Below the pieces are notes generated by a model that did not search any database, was not told where the DNA came from, and was given only the letters and a program-made list of their open reading frames with translations. From the NCBI GenBank assembly GCA_963808165.1, contig CAWEET010000016.1, forward strand, positions 248,001 through 312,000: 64,000 nucleotides of DNA. Reading direction: 5' to 3'. Below, piece after piece: positions 53,149-62,076 of this stretch. Numbering within the stretch: position 1 is the stretch's first letter; every line of letters starts with the position of its first letter. This DNA is from Thiosocius sp963808165 (lineage in GTDB: Bacteria > Pseudomonadota > Gammaproteobacteria > Chromatiales > Chromatiaceae). A program made the translations under genes and the position numbers.

Positions 53149-53907
53149 CTTCAAACACACCACCTCGCTGCCGGGATGCAGCAACCACGATCAGTTGTTC
53201 GTGGGCATACTATAACGACGGGGCCAATCAATCATCTGTCGGGGGACGGCCCCGACCGAACGGTCGGCAGATCAGCGGATCGTCGGGATTGATGTCTCCG
53301 CTGTGGCTCTTGTCGCCTGTGAGGTTTCCGCGCGTGCGGCCCCTTCCGTTACCTTGGTGCAAGTGATGCAGCGCTCAAGTCGCTCAGGAACGGCGCGCCG
53401 GGCGGGTTCGGTTTTGTGGTTCCTTGAACAAGGTGGCGCGGGCTTTGCAGCCCGCGCCCAATCGCACTGATGGCGCACATGCCAAGGAGTTCCAACCAAC
53501 TGTCGAGCAGACTACCGGAAGCCAGTTCGCCCGGGATTGTTTTCAGGCGCCAAGGGGTAATCCTTCGGTGCCAGTGCGCCCGGCGGGTTACCGCAAGGGA
53601 TTCCCGTCATGCGACGGCCATCGGATGCCACCAAGGCCGCCGCCCGCCGGTTGCCCGGGCGGCTGCGCCAGCCGCATTGCCGCTGCGCTCGGTGTCCATG
53701 ATGGTGCGATTTTCGGCCAGCTTCGCAGCGGTCATGGACGGGACGAGATGCGCGGAGGCCCGCTGGCCGCGAACGAAGATGTCCGCTATAACCGGACCAT
53801 GGGTCCGATCCGGAGACGCAAGCCATGTTGATTGTTCGGCACGACAGGTTGCCTTGCAGTCGCGCTGTCCCGCGTCTGCCATTGCGGCGTTGAGCGGCGC
53901 AGCCTCA
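53149..53907. other. Long non-coding region upstream of DUF2784 gene
   Basis: About 760 bases with several long frames on both strands that have no recognisable domain and Arg/Pro/Ala-rich composition. I see no RNA gene or repeat. It may contain remains of a lost gene, but nothing can be named. Confidence 0.35.
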
Positions 53908-54327
53908 ATGGATTCCGGCGACTGGTACCTGTTCGCGGCCGACGCCATGCTGTTCCTGCATTGGATGTTTGTCGCATTCATCGTCGGCGGTGTGCTGCTG
54001 ATCTTCGCCGGTCGGCTTCTGCACTGGTCCTGGGTGAGGAATCCCTGGTTCCGGCTGGCGCATCTGGTCGGCATCGCCGTCGTGGTGCTGCAGTCATGGC
54101 TCGGGATCATATGCCCAATGACCGCTTGGGAAATGGCTTTGCGCGCGAAGGCCGGCGATGCGGTTTACGCGGGCTCCTTCGTATCGCATTGGCTGAATGT
54201 CATTCTGTATTACGACGCGCCCCAGTGGGTGTTTGCCGTGTGCTACACGCTGTTCGGGGCACTGGTTGCTCTGAGCTGGTACTGGGTTCGACCGCGTCCT
54301 TTCAAGCCGCCTGGCAGGGCTGGTTGA
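53908..54327 (+). CDS. DUF2784 family membrane protein
   Basis: A 139-residue protein with four membrane segments (about 6-32, 47-65, 86-104 and 107-125). Family features are LHWMFVAFIVGGVLL, RNPWFRLAHLVGIAVVVLQSWLGIICPMT and the trailing W-rich helix. The frame stays open far upstream, but ATG 53908 starts where the family does. Function unknown. Confidence 0.82.
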   Translation: MDSGDWYLFAADAMLFLHWMFVAFIVGGVLLIFAGRLLHWSWVRNPWFRLAHLVGIAVVVLQSWLGIICPMTAWEMALRAKAGDAVYAGSFVSHWLNVILYYDAPQWVFAVCYTLFGALVALSWYWVRPRPFKPPGRAG

Positions 54328-54790
54328 CGCTGGTGGAAGATGGCGCCCCAGCGCATGCGACCGACCGGATGCCGCGCCTCCGTTCCCGGACTCCATCTTC
54401 CTGCCGACAGCAGCCCATTGCTTTGCGCCAGCCAAGGTCCGCGATACCGGGTATGCTATGTCGGCCGATGCGATCGGCTCGCTGTTTTCTATCAGCGGCT
54501 ATCATTTCCTTTAGGGAGCGGCGGTTGTTGCTCACGGAGCAGATCGTGCGCCAACGACCGAAACTGAGTACCCAGGGGGATTGCCGGTGTATCGGCGACC
54601 CTATTGGCCATGTGCGCTGTTGAGGCAGGTGTCGTCGATGTCGAAAGCCGCACAGCGCCTTGGTCGGGATGTTCCTCGAAACGCCCCGGAACCTGGCCCG
54701 GAGGGTAGTGAGGGCCGCGCTGAGTAAGGCGGCAGAAGCAATTGGAAGCATCAGAACATTTTGGATGGAAATACCTAGGAGGAAGCAAGG
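54328..54790. other. Intergenic region upstream of cytochrome gene
   Basis: No gene recognised in about 460 bases. AGGAGGAAG at 54777-54785 is the ribosome binding site of the cytochrome gene at 54791. Confidence 0.35.
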
Positions 54791-55213
54791 ATGAGAGCAT
54801 TGAAGCTTAAGGCAGCCGTAATCGGCTCCACGCTGATCGTCGCATGCGCAGCCGCAGGTGCGGCAGACGATATCGGGAAACGCGAGTACAACAACAATTG
54901 TGCCGCTTGTCATGGCATGGAGGGCAGGGGCGACGGACCTTATGCGGGGATCGTCAACACGCTCATTCCGGACATCACTGCCCTGCAGAGGAACAACAAT
55001 GGGGTGTTTCCGTACGATCATGTCTACGAAGTGATCGACGGGCGCACGGAACTCAAGGGCCATGGTCCCCGCGCCATGCCGATCTGGGGCAGCGAGTACA
55101 ATGAGAAGGCCGCGGAGTATTACAGCGACTACCTGCAACCGTACAACGCGGAAGGATTCGTCCGCGGTCGCATCCTGGCGCTGATCAACTACATCTATTC
55201 TTTGCAGAAATAG
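54791..55213 (+). CDS. Periplasmic c-type cytochrome (paralogue of 44604 gene)
   Basis: A 140-residue mono-haem cytochrome with a signal peptide (cleavage near AGA, about residue 24). Haem motif C37-C40-H41 (CAACHGMEGRGDGP); likely axial Met in RAMPIWGSEY. It shares VYEVIDGR, MP-x-WG and GRILALINYIYSLQ with the cytochrome encoded at 44604, so the two are paralogues about 10 kb apart. Strong AGGAGGAAG upstream. Confidence 0.88.
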   Translation: MRALKLKAAVIGSTLIVACAAAGAADDIGKREYNNNCAACHGMEGRGDGPYAGIVNTLIPDITALQRNNNGVFPYDHVYEVIDGRTELKGHGPRAMPIWGSEYNEKAAEYYSDYLQPYNAEGFVRGRILALINYIYSLQK

Positions 55214-55447
55214 GATCGTCGCGATCGTGTTTGGTGACGGGTGCCGGTGCAAAAGGCGCCCGTCGGCCGAGCCCCCCGGGGCGATTGCAGTGGCGCTGAA
55301 TCCTCCGCGTCTCTTGTGCTGCGGTCGAGTGCCATGCGCCTGTTTTCCAGTCGTTTCTCCGAGACGGACTTTCAGTCAGGCGCGGTCTTGCGCCCGCCGT
55401 GTGCAACCGGTTGACGTACTGCCACCGATGGCATCCGTTGCGAACAC

Positions 55448-56161
55448 TCACTCTGCCAACACTTTTCCTGACAGGATTGCTCGAATGAAGTCCGTTCCGT
55501 TGCCTTCCTTGAGAAAGTGGCGATAGGCCTGTACGCCGAAGCGCATCGGATCGCAGAGGTAGATGGTAGTGTTCATTTGCTGTTCGGTTTCGTAGCCGTC
55601 GCCCGGGAACTGGGTCAACACGCGTTCACGTTGTGCCGCTTCCATGGTGGCAAGCATGGTTACATAGGCGATGTATTCCTGGGCCTGAATTGTCGGCTTC
55701 TGTTCCCTGAAGTTGCAGGCGGCGATCGCGTGTGCTGTCTCATGTGCGATGAGCCCCCGATAAAGGTCACGATCGATCGGAATGCCACACCACTCCTCGA
55801 ATTCGAGAAACTCCGCGTAGCGGAGCACCATGACCTTGTGACTCGAGGCCAGAAAGCATCCGGCGGCAGAGTGTCTGGGGTACCCCTCCAAGGCCGCTAG
55901 GATCTCGATCCTGATCTCGCCCGATACATCCAGTCCGGCGGCCGCGAGAAAATCGATTGCCGCCCTCGCTCCTTCGCAGGCCGAATTCATATCACGCCGA
56001 TCATCTGCCGATATGACCAGATTGGGAATATCGCACTCGAATGCGGCTGTGATTGACTCCGCGTTACCGGCCGGCGATGCAGTCGCGGCAAGCAATACGA
56101 GCAAGGCAACGACGACGGGCCCGTTCCACGAAAGGTGTGTCAGGAGCGAACGTGGGTCCAT
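55448..56161 (-). CDS. Secreted putative gluzincin-like metallopeptidase (DUF6639-like)
   Basis: A 237-residue exported protein (signal segment about residues 14-32). It contains H140-E-T-A-H144, with E162 eighteen residues further on, the zinc-ligand spacing of gluzincins. Six cysteines in the mature part (FECDI, SACEG, GCFLAS, EWCGI, AACNF, YLCDP) could form three disulfides. No family member of known activity comes to mind; DUF6639 is my tentative assignment. It follows the SNase-like gene by 34 bases on the same strand. Confidence 0.72.
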   Translation of the reverse strand: MDPRSLLTHLSWNGPVVVALLVLLAATASPAGNAESITAAFECDIPNLVISADDRRDMNSACEGARAAIDFLAAAGLDVSGEIRIEILAALEGYPRHSAAGCFLASSHKVMVLRYAEFLEFEEWCGIPIDRDLYRGLIAHETAHAIAACNFREQKPTIQAQEYIAYVTMLATMEAAQRERVLTQFPGDGYETEQQMNTTIYLCDPMRFGVQAYRHFLKEGNGTDFIRAILSGKVLAE

Positions 56162-56195
56162 TACCGCAATCCGCAGGCAGCTGACGCGTTCGAAC

Positions 56196-56666
56196 TCACC
56201 GGTTCCTGACGCTGTCGACGGTGAGTCCCCAGACTCCCCTGTGATTGTGCCGCGCAATGCGTTCCATTGCCGGGTACTCGAACGGGGCATTCGGCAGCGC
56301 GAGCGCCCATCCGCGCCCCAGCAGATAGGCCGCCAGATCCTCGCCTTCGTCGAAAGGGCCACGGTCCACGCAGCAGATCGCGTTGAGGCTTTTGTCGGCA
56401 TTCCTGGTTTGCGGCTGGCATTTCACGAAACCCTGGATCCGGAATTCCAGTGCCAGCACGGCCCGTGACCCGCATTGCACGGGGCGGATATTGCCGCGGC
56501 AGTGTCGGCCCGTGTCCGGGACATAGATCCCATACAGGTGAACCCGCTTACCCTCTATCAGCAGGGAGGCGTCATCCTGCACCAGCGCATAGGTGCCCAG
56601 TTCACGCGACAGTGCCGTGCCGCATGCCAACGCGAGCGAAAGGATGAAAAGTGCCGTGTTCCTCAT
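56196..56666 (-). CDS. Secreted SNase-like (thermonuclease-fold) protein
   Basis: A 156-residue protein with a signal peptide (MRNTALFILSLALACGTALS) and a staphylococcal-nuclease-like OB fold: GKRVHLYGIYVPDTGRHCR, CGSRAVLALEFRI, and the C-terminal AYLLGRGWALALPNAPFEYPAMERIARHNHRGVWG. The usual catalytic Arg/Glu arrangement is not obvious (the family's VRLxGIDAPE reads VHLYGIYVPD), so it may be inactive. It is cotranscribed with the gluzincin-like gene. Confidence 0.75.
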   Translation of the reverse strand: MRNTALFILSLALACGTALSRELGTYALVQDDASLLIEGKRVHLYGIYVPDTGRHCRGNIRPVQCGSRAVLALEFRIQGFVKCQPQTRNADKSLNAICCVDRGPFDEGEDLAAYLLGRGWALALPNAPFEYPAMERIARHNHRGVWGLTVDSVRNR

Positions 56667-57400
56667 TAGGTGTTGCCGATGTTATCAGCAGTCTCGCGCG
56701 GCGCAACCACGTTCTCGGGGGTGCCCGGGCTGCTGGGAGTCCGAGTGCTACCTGCACAGCGCCGTGTGATTCTGCATGGTTCGCAGGTCCCTGCTTGGTG
56801 CAATGTGCAGGCGCCCGACGCGCGCGACACGATACCTTGAAAGCCAAAGATTTCTGCAGAAAAACGACAGAAGGCGCATCGCTTCGGCGTGGTGCCGGAA
56901 TCGAAGGGAGTTTGATCGACGTCAACTAACAGCCTAGGCATTGTGCTGATGAAATGTTTAGCTCTTAACAAAAGGGCAGCGCCTGATGCCAGAGGACGTA
57001 AACAAGATTCTCGGCTGACATTCGTTGCGGAGGGGATGCAAAGCATCAGGCTGATCACCACCGGCCTGGTGCTGCAAAACCTTTTATCTGCTTTACCCGA
57101 GCTGGAACGGTTACACCGCAGGGGATTGGAAATGGGGCTTGCCGAGCGCTTGATTTTCCCGGTGACACCAGGGGTCGCGCAACGATCCGCTTGCTAGGGA
57201 CAAGGCGTAGGTGAACGCAGCGCCGGGGACCGGTCATCCAGGCAAGCTGGGTATGGACTCTTGGTCGGCAGGCCTACAGCCGCTTCGGTTGTGCCGATCG
57301 CGCAAAACGACGGCGAAAGAGTTTTAGGGTGCGCATGTCTGCTCCAGCAGCGACCTGAAAGATGCGCAATAGGGACGATAACGACAAAAAAGGAAGGATT
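56667..57400. other. Long intergenic region upstream of cohesin gene
   Basis: More than 700 bases between divergent genes. A short frame at 56943-57197 has no recognisable domain. No sigma-54 type promoter (as used for some PEP-CTERM genes) was found in the last 200 bases. AGGAAGG precedes the ATG at 57401. Confidence 0.4.
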
Positions 57401-58006
57401 ATGTTTTTTCCCCGCTTGATGCGGCTAAGTGCCGCGCTGATTTTTGCCTGCTCACCGGCCTTTGGTGCCCCCTTGATTGCGATCGATGTCGATCCCGACA
57501 CGCCGGGCATCCAGACGGATTTGACCGTCTCTGTGGGGCAGGCCTTCTCGGCAGATGTCGTGATCACCGGGGTCGATGTGGCAGACTCATTGAACGCCTT
57601 CGAGCTTGCTCTGGGATTTGATCCATCGGTACTCCAGGCGACCTCGGCGATCGACGGTGACTTTCTGTTGGATCCAGTCTTCAATCTGGAGGCACAGCTC
57701 GACAATCTGGTTGGAGAAATCTCTTTTTCCAGTGTCACGCTGGCGCCGATCGGTGCGTCCGGCGACGGTGTGCTGGCCTCGCTCGGGTTTGTCGCCTTGG
57801 CCAGCGGCACCTCCGTGCTCGATCTCAATGATCTGCTCCTGTCTGCCCCATTCGGGGTGCCTATCGAGTTCGGAGAGGTGAGCGGTGGTGCTGTCAGTGT
57901 TACGCCCGAAGCCGGCGTGCCGGAACCAAATATTTTGGTGATTTTCGCATTGGGCCTGGCTGTCCTTGTCTCTGTCGTAAGGCATGGCCGGGCGAAGCAG
58001 CTTTAG
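57401..58006 (+). CDS. Cohesin-domain protein with PEP-CTERM sorting signal
   Basis: A 201-residue exported protein. Signal peptide 1-22; a cohesin-like beta-sandwich at about 25-166 (VSVGQAFSADVVITGVD, NAFELALGFDPSVLQA, GDGVLASLGFVALASGTS); and a PEP-CTERM tail with V173-P-E-P followed by a hydrophobic helix (about 178-192) and a basic end (VRHGRAKQL). The tail should be cut by an exosortase, leaving the protein at the cell envelope or released. The next gene encodes a dockerin, the classic cohesin partner. ATG 57401 is preferred over 57362 because of AGGAAGG. Confidence 0.88.
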   Translation: MFFPRLMRLSAALIFACSPAFGAPLIAIDVDPDTPGIQTDLTVSVGQAFSADVVITGVDVADSLNAFELALGFDPSVLQATSAIDGDFLLDPVFNLEAQLDNLVGEISFSSVTLAPIGASGDGVLASLGFVALASGTSVLDLNDLLLSAPFGVPIEFGEVSGGAVSVTPEAGVPEPNILVIFALGLAVLVSVVRHGRAKQL

Positions 58007-58148
58007 AAAAGAGCTGGGAAATCATGAACGGCGAGGGCCCGCGCATTTTGTGATTGATGCGTCTTGGGCAGCGCGTTGCTCGCGGGCATGAACAAGGATT
58101 ACGAAGGGACGAGTAACTATCGTCGCTCGACAAAGGGAGGGGAGTCGC

Positions 58149-61100
58149 ATGCGGACAACGAATGCAAAGGTTTGCATCATGCTGGGCATCTTGGCGAGCG
58201 CCGCAGCTATCGAGTGCTGGGCACAGGGTTCGGACCTTAACGGCGATGGTCAGGTTAATGTCTATGATGCCTCGATCGCCGGTAGCTGTTTCGGTGCCGA
58301 CCTGCAGCTGACTCCCGATTGTGAGGTCGCCGACCTCGACGGGGATGGCGAGGTAACCCTATCGGATCTTCAGATCCTGAAGGCGCAGTATGGCAATATC
58401 GCGCCGACTGCGGATGCCGGCGTCGACCAGGCGGTGACCGTTGGCGAACCCGTGATACTTGATGGGAGTGGCTCCAGCGACCCGAACGGGGACAGCCTCA
58501 ATTTCAACTGGACGATGTTATCTCGACCGCCGGGGAGCAGTGCGGTGCTCTCGGACTCGGCCGCCGTCAGACCGGTCTTCGAGGCCGATGTGGTGGGCGG
58601 ATATGTGGTCCGCTTGATCGTAGATGACGGTGCGCTGTTCAGTACTTCCGACTCGGTCAGCGTGACGGCGGTGGCGACGGCTAACAGCCCGCCGGTGGCG
58701 GATGCTGGGCCGGATCAGAGTGCGCCGGTCGGTACGGGCGTGACACTCGACGGCAGTGGCTCGTCGGATGTTGATGGCGACGTATTGGACTTCAGCTGGA
58801 CCTTCGTATCGGTCCCGGCCGGGAGCACGGCCAGCCTGTCCGACCCGGCGGCGGTGAAGCCGTCGTTCACGATCGACATCGCCGGCGACTATGTGCTGCA
58901 GCTGGTGGTCAACGACGGCCTGGTCGACAGTGCGCCGGACAGCGTCTCGGTGAGTACCGACAACAGCGCGCCGGTGGCGGATGCCGGGCCGGATCAGAGT
59001 GCGCCAGTCGGTACGGGCGTGACACTCGACGGCAGTGGCTCGTCGGATGTCGATGGCGACGTACTGGACTTCAGCTGGACCTTCGTATCGGTCCCGGCCG
59101 GGAGCACGGCCAGCCTGTCCGACCCGGCGGCGGTGAAGCCGTCGTTCACGATCGACATCGCCGGCGACTATGTGCTGCAGCTGGTGGTCAACGACGGCCT
59201 GGTCGACAGTGCGCCGGACAGCGTCTCGGTGAGTACCGACAACAGCGCGCCGGTGGCGGATGCCGGGCCGGATCAGAGTGCGCCGGTCGGTACGGGCGTG
59301 ACACTCGACGGCAGTGGCTCGTCGGATGTCGATGGCGACGTACTGGACTTCAGCTGGACCTTCGTATCGGTCCCGGCCGGGAGCACGGCCAGCCTGTCCG
59401 ACCCGGCGGCGGTGAAGCCGTCGTTCACGATCGACATCGCCGGCGACTATGTGCTGCAGCTGGTGGTCAACGACGGCCTGGTCGACGGTGCGCCGGACAG
59501 CGTCTCGGTGAGTACCGACAACAGCGCGCCGGTGGCGGATGCCGGGCCGGATCAGAGTGCGCCGGTTGGTACGGGCGTGACACTCGACGGCAGTGGCTCG
59601 TCGGATGTCGATGGCGACGTACTGGACTTCAGCTGGACCTTCGTATCGGTCCCGGCCGGGAGCACGGCCAGCCTGTCCGACCCGGCGGCGGTGAAGCCGT
59701 CGTTCACGATCGACATCGCCGGCGACTATGTGCTGCAGCTGGTGGTCAACGACGGCCTGGTCGACGGTGCGCCGGACAGCGTCTCGGTGAGTACCGACAA
59801 CAGCGCGCCGGTGGCGGATGCCGGGCCGGATCAGAGTGCGCCGGTCGGTACGGGCGTGACACTCGACGGCAGTGGCTCGTCGGATGTCGATGGCGACGTA
59901 CTGGACTTCAGCTGGACCTTCGTATCGGTCCCGGCCGGGAGCACGGCCAGCCTGTCCGACCCGGCGGCGGTGAAGCCGTCGTTCACGATCGACATCGCCG
60001 GCGACTATGTGCTGCAGCTGGTGGTCAACGACGGCCTGGTCGACGGTGCGCCGGACAGCGTCTCGGTGAGTACCGACAATAGCGCGCCGGTGGCGGATGC
60101 CGGGCCGGATCAGAGTGCGCCGGTTGGTACGGGCGTGACACTCGACGGCAGTGGCTCGTCGGATGTTGATGGCGACGTATTGGACTTCAGCTGGACCTTC
60201 GTATCGGTCCCGGCCGGGAGCACGGCCAGCCTGTCCGACCCGGCGGCGGTGAAGCCGTCGTTCACGATCGACATCGCCGGCGACTATGTGCTGCAGCTGG
60301 TGGTCAACGATGGCCTGGTCGACGGTGCGCCGGACAGCGTCACGGTCGGCACCCAGAACAGCCCGCCGGTGGCGGATGCCGGTCCGGACGACGTCGTCAA
60401 GGTAGGTGACACGGTTCAGCTCGACGGTGCGGGTTCCACCGACGCAGACAATGATCCCCTGTCATTCTTCTGGTCTCTGTTGTCTTTGCCTCCGGGCAGC
60501 ACCGCAGTCTTGTCCGACCCATTCGCGGTGGATCCCGGGTTCGCAGCGGACCTCGCCGGTGATTATGTCGCCCAGTTGATCGTCAACGATGGCCTGGTCG
60601 ACAGTGCACCTGATACCGTCTGGATTCAGACCGAGAACCAGCCGCCACTGGCCGATGCGGGTCCCGGCCTGCCCGTCAGTGTCGGGGACACGGTAACGCT
60701 GGACGGCAGCGGTTCGTCCGACCCGGACGGCGACAGCATAAGCTTCCTCTGGACCCTGAAGCCACCGGTGGGTAGCAGTGCGATACTATCCGATGCCACG
60801 GCGGTCAGGCCGTCGTTCGTAGCCGATGTAGCCGGTCAGTATCAGGCCACATTGGTGGTGAGCGATGGACTGCTCACCAGTGCCCCGGACAGCACCGTCG
60901 TAATCGCGTCTGCGCTAACGGTGGTGACCGCTCAGGACGACAGGGCATCGACCCTGTCTGACCGGACTGTCGTTATTGCGGTGCTGGACAACGATACGCC
61001 CGCGGGGGCGGTCAGCGTGGACCCGGCGTCCGTGACTCAGCCGGCCCACGGTACCGTTCGACTCAACGCAGACGGCACGATCAGCTACTCGCAGGCGGGT

Positions 61101-61403
61101 CTGACGGAACCGAGCGGCATGCAGCTGTACAAGGACCACTGCGCGGGCTGTCACTCGGTGAACGGTTTCACTGGGCAAGACACCTTCAGCTATGCAGCCA
61201 GCGATGGAGCAAGCAGTGACAGCGCAACCGTTACCGTCTCTGTGACCACGTTCGATACAGCCGGTTCGCGGGGGGACATCTCTGGGGCGACGCCGTCGTG
61301 CAGCCTGTTCGACTCGCTCAGGCATATCGATTGTGCCGGCTTTGCCTTGAGCGATGCCGACCTGGAGGAAATCACGCAGTTCCTGCAAAAGGTTTTCCCG
61401 TAG
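58149..61403 (+). CDS. Dockerin / PKD-repeat / cytochrome c-motif giant secreted protein
   Basis: A 1084-residue exported protein. Signal peptide about 1-25; a type I dockerin with two calcium loops (DLNGDGQVNVYDAS at 29-42 and DLDGDGEVTLSDLQ at 63-76); nine PKD-like domains of about 93 residues (about 84-915), of which numbers 2-7 are nearly identical; then a cadherin-like (Big_9) module (HGTVRLNADGTISY ... GFTGQDTFSYAASDG). Inside that module a segment of about 17 residues carries a haem motif, C998-C1001-H1002 (LYKDHCAGCH). The last residues (LSDADLEEITQFLQKVF) look like a cytochrome c final helix. It may present a haem at the end of a long stalk. GGGAGGGGAG precedes the ATG. Confidence 0.88.
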   Translation: MRTTNAKVCIMLGILASAAAIECWAQGSDLNGDGQVNVYDASIAGSCFGADLQLTPDCEVADLDGDGEVTLSDLQILKAQYGNIAPTADAGVDQAVTVGEPVILDGSGSSDPNGDSLNFNWTMLSRPPGSSAVLSDSAAVRPVFEADVVGGYVVRLIVDDGALFSTSDSVSVTAVATANSPPVADAGPDQSAPVGTGVTLDGSGSSDVDGDVLDFSWTFVSVPAGSTASLSDPAAVKPSFTIDIAGDYVLQLVVNDGLVDSAPDSVSVSTDNSAPVADAGPDQSAPVGTGVTLDGSGSSDVDGDVLDFSWTFVSVPAGSTASLSDPAAVKPSFTIDIAGDYVLQLVVNDGLVDSAPDSVSVSTDNSAPVADAGPDQSAPVGTGVTLDGSGSSDVDGDVLDFSWTFVSVPAGSTASLSDPAAVKPSFTIDIAGDYVLQLVVNDGLVDGAPDSVSVSTDNSAPVADAGPDQSAPVGTGVTLDGSGSSDVDGDVLDFSWTFVSVPAGSTASLSDPAAVKPSFTIDIAGDYVLQLVVNDGLVDGAPDSVSVSTDNSAPVADAGPDQSAPVGTGVTLDGSGSSDVDGDVLDFSWTFVSVPAGSTASLSDPAAVKPSFTIDIAGDYVLQLVVNDGLVDGAPDSVSVSTDNSAPVADAGPDQSAPVGTGVTLDGSGSSDVDGDVLDFSWTFVSVPAGSTASLSDPAAVKPSFTIDIAGDYVLQLVVNDGLVDGAPDSVTVGTQNSPPVADAGPDDVVKVGDTVQLDGAGSTDADNDPLSFFWSLLSLPPGSTAVLSDPFAVDPGFAADLAGDYVAQLIVNDGLVDSAPDTVWIQTENQPPLADAGPGLPVSVGDTVTLDGSGSSDPDGDSISFLWTLKPPVGSSAILSDATAVRPSFVADVAGQYQATLVVSDGLLTSAPDSTVVIASALTVVTAQDDRASTLSDRTVVIAVLDNDTPAGAVSVDPASVTQPAHGTVRLNADGTISYSQAGLTEPSGMQLYKDHCAGCHSVNGFTGQDTFSYAASDGASSDSATVTVSVTTFDTAGSRGDISGATPSCSLFDSLRHIDCAGFALSDADLEEITQFLQKVFP
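58683..60356 (+). repeat. Six tandem 279-bp PKD-coding repeats
   Basis: Units start at 58683, 58962, 59241, 59520, 59799 and 60078, each exactly 279 bases (93 codons). They differ by only a few bases, such as a Ser/Gly change in VDSAPD or VDGAPD and silent changes. Flanking PKD domains (one before, two after) are clearly divergent, so the array grew by recent duplication or gene conversion. Confidence 0.95.
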
Positions 61404-62076
61404 AGGTCGCGGCTGCGCCTCTTCTGGGACGCGAGATGCTGGAATGATGACGGTGCCGGTGTCGCGTCCCGGAAGTCGATGGGGTGGCCGGACCATTGGG
61501 CGCCCGAGGAATCCGATTGGCCCGCCGATGCACTGTTTTGATCGGGTTTTGCACATTGACTCGGGTTCGCGCAGAACGGACATCGTTCGGTGCTGTTGCC
61601 TTGAGGGCGGCGGGGGTGTGCTGTAGCCCTTGCCAGCCAATGGGTCTAGATGTGCCCCCGGCATCGCGGTCGGCCGGGAACGAAATCGGCGAGCCTTGAA
61701 TATCGGTTCGCGCTGCGTGCCGCTATGCCGCGGTCCGCGCATCGCTTTCCCGGGTGGCCGCAGCCGCCGGTTCTTATCGGATTTAGATTGCTCCCGCGCG
61801 GGTTCCCCCGGCAAAATTCCATCGTCCCCCTCGCCGCCGTTGGAGCATCAGCCTGGGTGCATGCGGGCAGGAGGCTTCTAAGGCGATCCGTTATTCGAAT
61901 ACCAGAGACATCATGGATAGTTTATAAAGGGGCGATCGGGCCCCCAGACCAGAGCCGACAGCCATGCTGCACAATCTTCGCTTGAATTCCGATCTTGGAT
62001 TCCAGCCAAGTCTCGAAATTTTCCAGTATCAGGACGATTCAGAGACCTCCCGCCCGCTGATCGGGTTCCTGCAGAC
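61404..62076. other. Non-coding region between dockerin gene and outer-membrane protein gene
   Basis: About 670 bases without a believable gene. No hairpin with a T-run was found right after 61403. No repeat or RNA gene recognised. Confidence 0.35.

Noticed and set aside
56943..57197. Short plus-strand frame of 84 codons upstream of the cohesin gene
   Set aside because: No ribosome binding site, family motif or conserved context; not supported as a gene.
58683..60356. Regular direct repeats that could suggest a CRISPR array or satellite
   Set aside because: The 279-bp period is a whole number of codons, units adjoin without spacers, and the frame encodes intact PKD domains.
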